DNA of 37,906 bases from an uncultured Alphaproteobacteria bacterium (GTDB taxonomy: Bacteria; Pseudomonadota; Alphaproteobacteria; Bin95), in NCBI GenBank assembly GCA_938084065.1, contig CALKDI010000151.1:1-37906 (forward strand). The letters are read 5' to 3'. The notes beneath the pieces were generated by a model that ran no database searches, had not been told where the DNA came from, and saw nothing but the letters and a program-made list of their open reading frames with translations. How positions within the stretch are numbered: position 1 is the first letter of the stretch; each line of letters begins with the position of its first letter. Position numbers and translations under genes: made by a program. Shown in pieces: positions 23,471 to 31,712 of this stretch.

Positions 23471-23709
23471 TTGATTGCCCAGTTCAGAGGGTCGGCTTTG
23501 CGCACTATAACATTCTCAAAAACACTGGGTGCCCAGTAGAATATGCGGAGCCCGCCGCGAACCGCGCCGACGGTGGCGTCTTTGATCAAGACGTCGGTTT
23601 CCGGCGCCGCCATGGCGCTTTGCATGGTGTGGGAGGCAAACAGCATTACGCCCAGCACCAAGCCTATGCCAAAATATATCCGCAACAACCATCCGAGTAG
23701 GCTACGCAT
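23467..23709 (-). CDS. Small membrane protein of unknown function
   Basis: An 80-residue frame with one strong hydrophobic helix at the N-terminus (LLGWLLRIYFGIGLVLGVML), which may be a signal anchor. A short soluble part follows, with a hydrophobic/aromatic patch (GGLRIFYWAPSVFENVIV). I do not recognise the family. The ATG at 23709 has GAGAG upstream. It converges on nrdB so tightly that both stop codons fall in one CTAG (23467-23470). The lack of other coding potential here and the plausible membrane profile support it as a real gene, but the evidence is modest. Confidence 0.5.
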   Translation of the reverse strand: MRSLLGWLLRIYFGIGLVLGVMLFASHTMQSAMAAPETDVLIKDATVGAVRGGLRIFYWAPSVFENVIVRKADPLNWAIN

Positions 23710-24364
23710 TGTCTCTCAACCTGTTTGTCTTGCAGTTCGAATATCCCTATGGGAGGCCAAGTTCGTTGCCCGATCAAGTAGAAATCCTCTCGCGCCGCCG
23801 CGGGTTCGCCGGTTTCAACACGCTGGACGTCCTGTCGTTGCAGCACGAACAGTTCGCTGGCGGCTTAGGACACCCCATTGAGCGGGAGATTATCGAGCGC
23901 GGCAACGCTGTCTCCCTGGTGCCTTATGATCCATGGCGAGACGAAGTTGTCCTGATTGAGCAGTTCCGAATTGGTGCGTTTGTTGCTGGCCAGCACCCTT
24001 GGCTCATCGAAGTCGTCGCCGGTCGTATCGATGCGGGAGAATCGCCGGAGGATGTGGCGCGGCGCGAGGCTGTAGAGGAAATCGGCCGGCCAGTGGACCG
24101 GCTGGAGCGCATGGCGCATTACTTGGTCAATCCTGCTAGCTCGACGGAAACCATACGACCTTCGTTGGCCGGGTTGACGCTAGCGACGCTGGTGGCGTGC
24201 ATGGGCTGCAGCACGAGGGCGAGGATATTCGGGTGTTCACGATGCCGGCCGAGGAGGTCATCGGTTGGATCGGCACCGAGAAAATCACCAACGCCACATT
24301 CCTGATCGCGATGCAGTTTTTTGCGGGGAACCGTCAACGTCTGCGCGAGATATGGCGGGATTGA
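23709..24364 (+). pseudogene. NUDIX hydrolase, ADP-ribose pyrophosphatase type, broken by a frameshift
   Basis: The first frame encodes an NudF-like protein. It has the FERGNAV-like IERGNAVSLVPYDP segment, EVVLIEQFRIGAF, and a complete NUDIX box (GRIDAGESPEDVARREAVEEIG) with all catalytic glutamates. After AHYLVNPASSTETIR the frame turns to nonsense and stops at 24305. The expected continuation (FVGRVDASDAGGVHGLQHEGEDIRVF, then TMPAEEVIGWIGTEKITNAT) is present in the adjacent frame to TGA at 24362-24364. One extra base near 24160-24163 (a T in CCTTC) would restore it. The TTG at 23709 is the first possible start, but TTG at 23766 fits the family N-terminus better. It is either a recent pseudogene or a sequence error. 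Confidence 0.8.
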
Positions 24365-24416
24365 GCCAAAGCGGGTATGACACTCGCACGGATGAATAGG
24401 AAAGCGAGTTGAAGCT

Positions 24417-25130
24417 ATGGAGCTAGTGTTCCGCGACGATGCCTACGCGACCGAATGCCAGGCGACGGTGGTCTCCGCCGGCCCCGACGGGGTGGTGCTG
24501 GATCGGACGGTGTTTTATCCCACAGGCGGCGGGCAGCCGGGCGATAGTGGCGTGCTCATAGGCCCTGATGGCGGTGAGATTGCGGTGGTTGAGGCGATCA
24601 AAGGCGCAGGGCCAGAGGATGTGCTGCACCGGGTTGCTGAGGGCGCAGCGCTGCCGGTAGTCGGGTCAACCGTCACAGCAAAAATCGATTGGGTGCGGCG
24701 GCACAAGCACATGCGCATGCACACCTCTATGCACCTGCTCTGCGCGATGATCCATCATGGCGTTACTGGCGGGCAGGTCGGGGCAGAGAAGAGCCGGCTG
24801 GACTTCGATTCCGGCGATCATGCCTATGACAAAGAAGAGCTGACCGAAAAGCTCAACGGCTTGATTGCAGAGGATTATCCTGTGGTGCCGCGCTGGATCG
24901 AGGAAAGCGAACTGGACGAGAATCAGGACCTGGTCCGCACACTCTCCGTCCAGCCGCCACGCGGCACGGGCCGCATCAGGCTGATGGCGGTGGGCGACGG
25001 CGTCATCGACCTGCAGCCCTGCGGTGGCACGCATGTCGCGCGGACCGGCGAAATCGGCAGGGTGCGCATTGCCAAGATCGAGAACAAAGGCAAGCGCAAC
25101 CGCCGCATCAACATCGTTTTTGATGAGTGA
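24417..25130 (+). CDS. Alanyl-tRNA editing protein of the AlaX-M type
   Basis: AlaX proteins are free-standing copies of the AlaRS editing domain that hydrolyse mischarged Ser- or Gly-tRNA-Ala in trans. At 237 residues this is the medium form, with an N-terminal beta-barrel (TVFYPTGGGQPGDSG) before the editing domain. The zinc ligands are His102 and His106 (RMHTSMHLL), and Cys202 with His206 in PCGGTH. The GQVG and SRLDFD motifs lie between them. The ATG at 24417 gives the standard start. It is 52 bp beyond the broken NUDIX gene and 60 bp before the GFA gene, all on the plus strand. Confidence 0.93.
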   Translation: MELVFRDDAYATECQATVVSAGPDGVVLDRTVFYPTGGGQPGDSGVLIGPDGGEIAVVEAIKGAGPEDVLHRVAEGAALPVVGSTVTAKIDWVRRHKHMRMHTSMHLLCAMIHHGVTGGQVGAEKSRLDFDSGDHAYDKEELTEKLNGLIAEDYPVVPRWIEESELDENQDLVRTLSVQPPRGTGRIRLMAVGDGVIDLQPCGGTHVARTGEIGRVRIAKIENKGKRNRRINIVFDE

Positions 25131-25190
25131 AATGATGCTTGGAACGTCTCTCTAGTCCGGCGTACCAACGGTTATCCAGGAGTTTTTCCC

Positions 25191-25604
25191 ATGCATATCG
25201 ACGGTCAATGCCTTTGCGGGCAAGTCACATATGAAGCCGACATCGACCCTGAACGCATCGCCATATGCTACTGCGCCGACTGCCAGCGTAGCTCTGCATC
25301 CGCTTATCGGATCGTCGCAGGCGTGGAAGGCGAGAGCTTCCGACTGCTTACTGGCACGCTCAAAACCTGGGTCAAGACCGCCGACAGTGGAAACAAGCGA
25401 GAGCTGGCCTTTTGTCCGGAATGCGGCACCAATCTCTATGGTAAACCAGTCGGCGAAAAGGGCTCGTTCTTCAGTTTGCGCGCGGGCACCGTCAACCAAC
25501 GGGCAGACCTCTCGCCCAAATTACAGGTTTGGTGCGCATCGCGGCCAGCATGGGTGCAATTGGTCGATGGCATTCCCGCATATGACCGGGGTATTCTCAA
25601 ATAA
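25191..25604 (+). CDS. GFA/CENP-V family zinc protein
   Basis: A 137-residue protein with the Mss4-like zinc fold of the glutathione-dependent formaldehyde-activating family. The first cysteine pair is Cys7/Cys9 (QCLCGQVTY), the second set is Cys26, Cys28 and Cys31 (CYCADCQR), and the last pair is in FCPECGTNLYG. Family members bind two zinc ions; most have no proven reaction, so a formaldehyde role should not be assumed. The ATG at 25191 fits the family start. It sits between the AlaX and SseA genes on the same strand, with gaps of about 60 bp. Confidence 0.92.
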   Translation: MHIDGQCLCGQVTYEADIDPERIAICYCADCQRSSASAYRIVAGVEGESFRLLTGTLKTWVKTADSGNKRELAFCPECGTNLYGKPVGEKGSFFSLRAGTVNQRADLSPKLQVWCASRPAWVQLVDGIPAYDRGILK

Positions 25605-25669
25605 CCGCGCGATGCTCATAATTGAGCTTCTCGAAAAATAACGCTCCCTGACCGCAAGGCCCCTTCCCC

Positions 25670-26533
25670 ATGTCCGACCCCGGTTACAAAAATCCCGACG
25701 CGCTGGTCTCCACTGATTGGCTGGCTGCGCACCTGGATGCGCCCGACCTGCGCATTATCGACGCCTCGCACCACCTGCCGACCACTGGCCGCAATGCGAA
25801 GGCCGAGTATGACGAGCAGCATATTCCCGGCGCAATCTTCTGGGATATCGATGCAATTTCCGACCACTCCAGCGACCTGCCGCACATGCTGCCGGATGCA
25901 GACCAGTTCGCCCGACAGGTCGGCGCGCTCGGCATCGGCGACGGGCACAAGATCGTGGTCTATGACACGGTGAGCGCGACCGGCGCGGCGCGAGTCTGGT
26001 GGACGTTCCGGGTGTTCGGGTATCGCGATGTGGCGGTGCTGAACGGCAGCATGCGCAAGTGGCTAGACGAAGGTCGGCCTGTGACCAGCGAGGTCAAAAC
26101 CTACGGCGAGCGCTCGTTTACAGCGCGCAAGAATAACACGCTGGTGCGTGACCGCCAGCAGATGCTGGCGAATATCGACGCCAAACGCGACCAGGTCATC
26201 GACGCCCGCGCCGCCGGCCGCTTCCTGGCGCAGGAGCCGGAGCCACGGGCCGGCATGCGCGGCGGTCACATTCCAGGCTCCTGCAACGTGCCGTTTCCGA
26301 ACCTGCTGAACAAGGACGGCACCTATCGCAGCGTCGACGAACTGCGCGCCGCGTTTGAGCAGGCTGGCGTTGACATCAAAAAGCCGGTGGCAACCACCTG
26401 CGGCTCCGGCGTGACGGCCTGCACGCTGGCGCTGGGGCTTTACCTGATCGGGGATACAGAGACCGCCGTCTATGACGGTTCGTGGAGCGAATGGGGCAGC
26501 CGCCAAGACACACCCGTGGAGACAACAGCGTGA
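25670..26533 (+). CDS. sseA: 3-mercaptopyruvate sulfurtransferase
   Basis: SseA transfers sulfur from 3-mercaptopyruvate to a thiol or cyanide acceptor. Two rhodanese domains are present in 287 residues: an inactive N-terminal one (residues about 10-130, LRIIDASHHLP and EYDEQHIPGAIFWDID) and an active C-terminal one (about 160-285, VIDARAAGRF and HIPGSCNVPF). The catalytic loop CGSGVTA with Cys244 is the type for mercaptopyruvate rather than thiosulfate. The TGA overlaps the GTG start of metC (GTGA), so the two are coupled into a sulfur amino-acid unit. A link to cysteine breakdown is inferred from this pairing. Confidence 0.94.
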   Translation: MSDPGYKNPDALVSTDWLAAHLDAPDLRIIDASHHLPTTGRNAKAEYDEQHIPGAIFWDIDAISDHSSDLPHMLPDADQFARQVGALGIGDGHKIVVYDTVSATGAARVWWTFRVFGYRDVAVLNGSMRKWLDEGRPVTSEVKTYGERSFTARKNNTLVRDRQQMLANIDAKRDQVIDARAAGRFLAQEPEPRAGMRGGHIPGSCNVPFPNLLNKDGTYRSVDELRAAFEQAGVDIKKPVATTCGSGVTACTLALGLYLIGDTETAVYDGSWSEWGSRQDTPVETTA

Positions 26534-27711
26534 GCAAGAACTTAAAGGGCAAACAGCCCGAAACCGTCCTGACCCACTCGGGCCGCGATCCGCTCGCCCA
26601 TTTCGGCGCGGTCAACACGCCGGTGTTCCGGGCCTCCACCATCCTCGCGCCGAGCTATGCCGACCGCAAGCGCGAGAAAGGCGAGCGGGAGCCTCGCTAT
26701 GGCCGCCGCGGTACGCCGACGACCTTCACACTGGAGGATGTGCTGGCGGATATCGAAGGCGGGGATCAATGCGTCCTTTGCCCGTCGGGCCTGAGCGCCG
26801 TTACGACGGCCATTTTGCCGTTCGTTAGCCAAGGCGACCACATCCTGATGGCCGATTGCGTCTATGGCCCAGCACGGAATTTCACGACCAAGTTCCTGCC
26901 ACGCTATGGCGTCGAGACCACATTCTTTGACCCGGCTGTGGGCGGGGGCATTGCTAGCCTGATCCAGGACAACACAAAGGTTGTGTATCTGGAGGCGCCA
27001 GGCTCACAAACTTTCGAGATGCAGGATATGCCGGCTATCGCAGCGGCAGCGCATGCCCGCGGTTGCATCGTCATTACCGATAATACCTGGGCGACCGGGC
27101 TGTTCTTCAAACCGTTCGCGCACGGCTGTGATGTGTCCGTGCACGCAGCGACCAAGTATATCGTAGGCCACTCGGATGCGATGTTGGGTGCTATCACCTG
27201 CACCGAGGCCACCTATGGCCCCATCCGCGAGATGTGGAGCTTGCTGGGCGTCGCGGCGGCGCCTGACGATGTCTATCTGGCCACTCGTGGTGTTCGCACC
27301 ATGCAGGTGCGGTTGGAGCAGCATCAGAAGAACGCGACTGAGGTGGCCAAATGGCTGCAAGGCCGGGCTGAGGTGGCGCGCGTGCTGTATCCGGCGTTGG
27401 AGAGCGACCCCGGCCACGCCCTCTGGAAGCGCGACTTTACCGGCGCCAGCGGCCTGTTTGGTGTGGTGTTGCAGCCGGCGAATGAGGCGCAGCTAGAGGC
27501 GTTCTTCGATGCGCTGGAGCTGTTCGGCATGGGCTCCAGCTGGGGCGGGTATGAAAGCCTGGCAATCCCGGCGGACCCAGGCGGCAACCGCACGGCGACG
27601 AAATGGGCGCCGGAGGGTCCATTGATCCGCTTGCATATCGGGTTAGAAAACCCGGCGGACCTTATGGCCGACCTGGACGCTGGGTTTGCGGCGATGAAGA
27701 CGGTCGGGTAG
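26530..27711 (+). CDS. metC: Cystathionine beta-lyase (PLP-dependent)
   Basis: MetC splits cystathionine into homocysteine, pyruvate and ammonia in methionine synthesis, and can also act on cysteine. The 393-residue protein shows the Cys/Met-metabolism PLP fold: YGRRGTPTTFTLE at the cofactor/substrate entrance, the CPSGLSAVTTA and DCVYGPARNF segments, ITDNTWATG with the ring-binding Asp, and the Schiff-base Lys209 in HAATKYIVGHSD. The C-terminal RLHIGLENPADL is canonical. The GTG at 26530 overlaps the sseA stop; an upstream in-frame extension is only sseA shadow. The stop is 10 bp from that of the convergent GT39 gene. Confidence 0.94.
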   Translation: MSKNLKGKQPETVLTHSGRDPLAHFGAVNTPVFRASTILAPSYADRKREKGEREPRYGRRGTPTTFTLEDVLADIEGGDQCVLCPSGLSAVTTAILPFVSQGDHILMADCVYGPARNFTTKFLPRYGVETTFFDPAVGGGIASLIQDNTKVVYLEAPGSQTFEMQDMPAIAAAAHARGCIVITDNTWATGLFFKPFAHGCDVSVHAATKYIVGHSDAMLGAITCTEATYGPIREMWSLLGVAAAPDDVYLATRGVRTMQVRLEQHQKNATEVAKWLQGRAEVARVLYPALESDPGHALWKRDFTGASGLFGVVLQPANEAQLEAFFDALELFGMGSSWGGYESLAIPADPGGNRTATKWAPEGPLIRLHIGLENPADLMADLDAGFAAMKTVG

Positions 27712-27721
27712 CGACGCCGAA

Positions 27722-29470
27722 CTATCGCACCAGCCGCACAAGGCGGAGCGAGACGCGCTTGCCTTTGGAATAGTTCAGGCCGTCGATTGTTTCCAATGTC
27801 TCAATCAGCTGACCGGCGAGCGCGGCTTCGAACTTTGGCCATTGGCGAGCCTCAACAGCTGCGAGTGTGCAGATGGGATCGGCGGTCAGCAGAGGGATCG
27901 CTGCCTCTGCGCCCACGGCGGCTGTGTCTGTACCTCCCAGGAAGATGAGGCTGGGTTCACCATAGCCTGCCGTCACCAGACGAGCGGGGCGGGTGCATTC
28001 GGCAGGAGTATTGGCAACCACGGCCTCAGTAAGGCGGGACGAGACCCAGAGGTCTGAGAGGCTGGGCAGCACCTGCGTGTAGGCAGGCCAGTATGCCAAA
28101 CCGGCCGTCAGAATAATGATGCCCAAAGGAAACGGTGCGGTGTAGGCGCGGCGACCAAAGCGGAATAACGCAAAGGCCATTACCGCAAAAGCAACGGTGG
28201 CGGCCAAAGCACCAACGGTAATACCGGCACCCAAGAATGGCGGACCAACCAACATTCCGAGGGACAGGCCCGCTGCTACGAATACGGCGATCCACACTGG
28301 GGCTCGCACTGCTTGGGCCACCCACGCGCGGTGAGGACGTTGTCCAGCGCGGACAAGCATATAGGCGGCCAGCAGGGCAATGGCCGGATAGGTCGGCAAG
28401 ACATAATGCGGCAGCTTGGTCGCGACGGCCTCAAACACCAGCCAGTTGGGGATGATCCAGGCTAGGCAGAATTGTACGGCTGGCGCGGCTCGTCCCCGCC
28501 ATGCCCCTAGGACTGCGAAACCAATGAGTGCAGCGGCGGGCCAGAAGGTTGCCCAGACGGCCAACAGGTAGTAGCCGGGCGGGCCGCCATGACGCTCTTG
28601 CCCCGCATCGATCTTGGCGAGGAAATCGCGGCCGACAGCCTCATCCCAGAATGCGCCGTCGGTGGCTATGTGGATGGCGACGAACCAGGGGATGATCACG
28701 ACAAGGGCAAGCGGCAGGCCCCAAAGCGGGCGCAACGCCAACAACCACCATCCGCGCCAGCGCCAGGTGGCGAGCGACATTGCTGTTAGGGCTGCGATCA
28801 AGATGATCACCGGCCCTTTGACCAACACCCCTGCACCAATAGCAAGCCAGAATGCAGCAGCGACCCAGGGGCCAGTGCGGACCTCACCACGGGCGGTATC
28901 GGGATTTGTTGCCATCCAACATCGGGCGAGCGCCCATTGCGCTGCCAGAATTAGCGCCAGCAGCACAGCGTCAGTTTTGGCGAGGTGGGCCTCGACACCA
29001 GGCAATACGGCGACGGCGAACAACGCCGCGGCGATTGCGCCGACCGGCCCTTTGAACAGCGTGCGGCCAATGCCGGCGATTAGCAGGACGCTCAGTACCA
29101 TGGCCAGGTAAGAGGGTAAGCGGTAGGCCCAGAGCGCGGTTGGCTCGTCTGGCGCTAACACGGCAGCAGAGGCGCTCTGCAGCCAGTAGATGGCGATGGG
29201 CTTTTTTAGCCGGGCTTCATCTTGAAAGGAGATCTCGATGAAATTGCCGGTCTCGACCATCTGCTTAGAGGCTTGGGCGAACCGTGGCTCATCGCGGTCA
29301 AGCGGCGGGACTTCTAGCTGTCCCGGAAAATAGAGGATCGCGGCCAGGAGGGCGAGGAGTGGATAGAACGCCCAGGGCCGGCCTGCCAGCCAGATCGCCC
29401 AAGAGGGGAGCCAGGGCTTTGCCGGTGGGGCTGTGGAACCCGCTAAGCTATTTGTCGGAAGCGCTGACAT
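27722..29470 (-). CDS. Glycosyltransferase family 39, ArnT-like integral membrane protein
   Basis: A polytopic GT-C glycosyltransferase of about 582 residues that would use a lipid-phosphate sugar on the periplasmic side. The catalytic acidic motif of the first periplasmic loop is Asp58-Arg-Asp60-Glu61 (PPLDRDEPRF). The KKPIAIYWLQ segment after it is typical of ArnT/PMT relatives. About 11-12 hydrophobic helices follow, then a soluble C-terminal part of about 120 residues. The ATG at 29470 overlaps the end of the LAB_N gene by 23 bp; an earlier ATG at 29509 would overlap more. The donor is probably made by the GT2 protein two genes upstream; the acceptor (lipid A, glycan or protein) is unknown. 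Confidence 0.85.
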   Translation of the reverse strand: MSALPTNSLAGSTAPPAKPWLPSWAIWLAGRPWAFYPLLALLAAILYFPGQLEVPPLDRDEPRFAQASKQMVETGNFIEISFQDEARLKKPIAIYWLQSASAAVLAPDEPTALWAYRLPSYLAMVLSVLLIAGIGRTLFKGPVGAIAAALFAVAVLPGVEAHLAKTDAVLLALILAAQWALARCWMATNPDTARGEVRTGPWVAAAFWLAIGAGVLVKGPVIILIAALTAMSLATWRWRGWWLLALRPLWGLPLALVVIIPWFVAIHIATDGAFWDEAVGRDFLAKIDAGQERHGGPPGYYLLAVWATFWPAAALIGFAVLGAWRGRAAPAVQFCLAWIIPNWLVFEAVATKLPHYVLPTYPAIALLAAYMLVRAGQRPHRAWVAQAVRAPVWIAVFVAAGLSLGMLVGPPFLGAGITVGALAATVAFAVMAFALFRFGRRAYTAPFPLGIIILTAGLAYWPAYTQVLPSLSDLWVSSRLTEAVVANTPAECTRPARLVTAGYGEPSLIFLGGTDTAAVGAEAAIPLLTADPICTLAAVEARQWPKFEAALAGQLIETLETIDGLNYSKGKRVSLRLVRLVR

Positions 29471-29780
29471 TCCGCTTTTCCGCCCAAATGAAGTAGATGT
29501 TGCGGGCATAGATGATCAGGCCAAGCCCCTGCCCCGCGATAAAGACCGGGTCCGCGCGATGAATGGCGTAGGCCAGAAGGGTCACGCCGCCGAGCACGCT
29601 AAAATACCAAAAGACCTCTGGAACAACGGATCGGCGGGCGCGTTCAGAATAGATCCATTGCATGACAAAGCGCATCATGAATAGGAATTGTGCGCAGAAT
29701 CCCAGGATGATCCAGAACAATTCCGGACCGGTCAGCCCGTCATACCAGGCGGCAAAGGCGGCGAGTGTATCTTGCAACAT
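29448..29780 (-). CDS. LAB_N domain membrane protein (lipid-A-disaccharide synthase N-terminal-like)
   Basis: A 110-residue protein consisting of one LAB_N domain. Three hydrophobic helices are clear: ELFWIILGFCAQFLFMMRFV, VFWYFSVLGGVTLLAYAI and VFIAGQGLGLIIYARNIYFI. The conserved QWIYSERARRSVVPEVFWYFS loop between the first two identifies it. The domain is named for its fusion to LpxB in some bacteria, but free-standing copies commonly lie between GT2 and GT39 genes as here. Function is unproven; a role in handling the lipid-linked sugar is a reasonable guess. Its ATG at 29780 abuts the GT2 stop directly and its end overlaps the GT39 start, so all three are coupled. Confidence 0.9.
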   Translation of the reverse strand: MLQDTLAAFAAWYDGLTGPELFWIILGFCAQFLFMMRFVMQWIYSERARRSVVPEVFWYFSVLGGVTLLAYAIHRADPVFIAGQGLGLIIYARNIYFIWAEKRNVSASDK

Positions 29781-30515
29781 CTAGTCGTCGCTCGCCTCAT
29801 AGGGAAATGGTGCTGCAGCCCGCGAGCACAGCCAGACGACACCCAGCAGATCCCGCACAGCCACTAGGGCGCGGCCCCAATTGGTGTATTTTGATGTGCC
29901 GGCGGCACGGGCGCGGTGGTTAACATCGATAAACCGGGTGGCATACCCATAGGCAGGCGCCAGGGCTGGCAAATAGCGGTGCAAGCCGCGAAAGTTCGGC
30001 AGGTCAATTAAGAGCTCTCTGCGGATGGCCTTTAGCGAACAGCCCGTGTCGCGGCAATTGTCGCGCAGCACGGCTTGGCGGATGGCGTTGGCGGCGCGCG
30101 AGACCAGGCGGCGGGCAAACACGTCCTGCCGTTTGAGGCGCAAGCCGCCGAGCAGGCCGAGAGGCGGCTCTGTTGGCGCATTCTCCAAGAGAGAGAACAG
30201 TTTCGGGATATCGGCAGGGTCATTCTGGCCGTCGCCATCCATGGTCACCACCCAGTCATAATGGGCGATTTTTGCACCGTTGCGGATGGCGGCAGACTGT
30301 CCGGCATTTTGACGGTGGCGCAGGAGGCGAACGCGGTTGTCCTCGGCACGCATGGCCAGGACGGCGTCGGCAGTCGCATCGCTGCTGGCGTCGTCAATGA
30401 AGATCACTTCAAAGACAGCGTCTGCCGGCAAGACCGTCAGAATCTCACGCGCTAACGGGCCGACATTGTCAGCTTCATTGTAGGCGGGGATGATAATGGA
30501 GAAAGGCGGCAGCAA
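29781..30515 (-). CDS. Glycosyltransferase family 2, dolichol/undecaprenyl-phosphate sugar synthase type
   Basis: A GT-A glycosyltransferase of 244 residues, expected to transfer a sugar from a nucleotide donor to undecaprenyl phosphate at the inner face of the membrane. The N-terminal SIIIPAYNEADNV, the Asp41-Asp42 of FIDDASSD, GQSAAIRNG and the metal-binding MDGDGQNDP motif are all present, as is the CRDTGCSLKAIRRE acceptor segment. It lacks the two C-terminal helices of ArnC/GtrB, which makes the following LAB_N membrane protein a possible anchor. The only start that fits is TTG at 30515. It heads the GT2-LAB_N-GT39 unit and is divergent from the S49 peptidase gene. Confidence 0.88.
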   Translation of the reverse strand: MLPPFSIIIPAYNEADNVGPLAREILTVLPADAVFEVIFIDDASSDATADAVLAMRAEDNRVRLLRHRQNAGQSAAIRNGAKIAHYDWVVTMDGDGQNDPADIPKLFSLLENAPTEPPLGLLGGLRLKRQDVFARRLVSRAANAIRQAVLRDNCRDTGCSLKAIRRELLIDLPNFRGLHRYLPALAPAYGYATRFIDVNHRARAAGTSKYTNWGRALVAVRDLLGVVWLCSRAAAPFPYEASDD

Positions 30516-30682
30516 GGGCGAAACGTGCTCCGGGCGGCTGGCAGATCATGGCCGTAGCCTATGGCTGGGTGCGGGTCAACTGCGGCTCACCCGCCCGCCT
30601 GCCGCAGCGTGGGGTTGGCGCGGGGTGACAAGCGGGCTACATGCGAGGGTAGGACTCGAATGCAACCGCCTGGGAGCGACCT

Positions 30683-31498
30683 TTGAAATTCTGGAAACGC
30701 CCGCCACGGGTGCCGTTGGTACGGCTTAGCGGCATGATTGCTGCCGGTGGCGGCAGCTTGCGCCGTAGTTTGAGTCTGGAATCGGTCGCGCCATTGTTGC
30801 AGCAGGCGTTTGAGATGCCGCGGGCCAAGGCCGTAGCCCTGGCAATCAATTCGCCCGGCGGCTCGCCGGTGCAGTCGGCGCTGATTGCAACAAGGATTCG
30901 CACGCTGGCGGCAGAAAAGTCACTGCCGGTGTTGGCGTTCGTTGAAGATGTGGCGGCATCCGGGGGTTACTGGCTGGCGACCGCCGCGGATGAGATTTTC
31001 GCTGATGAGGCCAGCGTGGTTGGCTCCATTGGCGTGATCTCTGCTGGATTTGGCTTTACCGAGGCGATTTCCAAACTGGGGGTCGAGCGGCGGGTCTATA
31101 CCGCGGGCGAAAACAAGAGCATTCTGGACCCATTCAAGCCCGAAGATCCGAAAGATATCGCCAGGCTGAATGAGCTTCTGAACGAACTGCACGGCGTATT
31201 TCGGGCTCAGATTGAGACCCGGCGAGGAGCCAAGCTGGCTGTCGACGATCCTGAGATTTTCTCCGGCGCGTTTTGGACTGGCCGTGGCGCTTTAGAACGA
31301 GGGCTGATCGATGGTATTGGCCACTTCCGCCCGGTGCTGCGCCAGCGATTCGGCGACAAGGTTCAGATTGTTCCCATCAAGGCGAAGCAGCCGTTGATCA
31401 AACGCCTGAGCGGCGGTGGGTTTGGAGCGGACCATTTGGTCGAGGAGGTGGGATTACACCTCGACGAGCGGCTGGCCCGCCAGCGGTATGGAGGATAA
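30683..31498 (+). CDS. sppA: S49 family peptidase (signal peptide peptidase SppA type)
   Basis: A ClpP-fold serine-lysine protease that degrades signal peptides or other membrane fragments. The nucleophile is Ser93 (VAASGGYWLATAADEI) and the general-base Lys is Lys145 (TAGENKSILDPF); the spacing of 52 residues equals that of the short Bacillus SppA. NSPGGSPVQ and the VGSIGVISAGFGF segment are also typical. At 271 residues it is the short form with one protease domain. The N-terminus (KFWKRPPRVPLVRLSGMIAAG) has only a weak hydrophobic helix, so it may be cytoplasmic or peripheral. It begins with TTG at 30683 preceded by GGGAG. A small membrane protein follows after 3 bp. Confidence 0.92.
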   Translation: MKFWKRPPRVPLVRLSGMIAAGGGSLRRSLSLESVAPLLQQAFEMPRAKAVALAINSPGGSPVQSALIATRIRTLAAEKSLPVLAFVEDVAASGGYWLATAADEIFADEASVVGSIGVISAGFGFTEAISKLGVERRVYTAGENKSILDPFKPEDPKDIARLNELLNELHGVFRAQIETRRGAKLAVDDPEIFSGAFWTGRGALERGLIDGIGHFRPVLRQRFGDKVQIVPIKAKQPLIKRLSGGGFGADHLVEEVGLHLDERLARQRYGG

Positions 31499-31501
31499 GC
31501 C

Positions 31502-31705
31502 ATGTTTGGACTGAGCATTTCCAAGCTCCTGGTACTGGGGCTTGCTGTCTACGGCGCATGGCAATTGTTCAAATGGATTGAACGAAGAAACATTGCCAAG
31601 CCCCCTGCCCCGCCGGAAGCGCCAGTTGCGCCGCCGGAAGAGGACAAGGCCGTGGAGATGGAGCAGGACCCGAATACCGGTGTGTGGCGGCCCAAGCGGG
31701 ACTGA
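31502..31705 (+). CDS. Small single-pass membrane protein with a proline-rich tail
   Basis: A 67-residue protein: one N-terminal transmembrane helix (SKLLVLGLAVYGAWQLFKWI), a basic stop-transfer (ERRN), then a Pro/Glu-rich tail (PPAPPEAPVAPPEED) and a short acidic end with DPNTGVWRPK. The ATG at 31502 has GGAGG seven bases upstream, lying inside the end of the S49 gene. The tight spacing suggests a partner of the peptidase, but no function is known. In related small proteins next to S49 genes a cysteine motif often follows the helix; it is not seen here. Confidence 0.7.
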   Translation: MFGLSISKLLVLGLAVYGAWQLFKWIERRNIAKPPAPPEAPVAPPEEDKAVEMEQDPNTGVWRPKRD

Positions 31706-31712
31706 TGCTGCT

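Noticed and set aside
30600-30690. tRNA-like stretch (GGACTCGAATGC) between the GT2 and S49 genes
   Set aside because: Only a T-loop-like piece is present. I could not fold an acceptor, D or anticodon arm on either strand.
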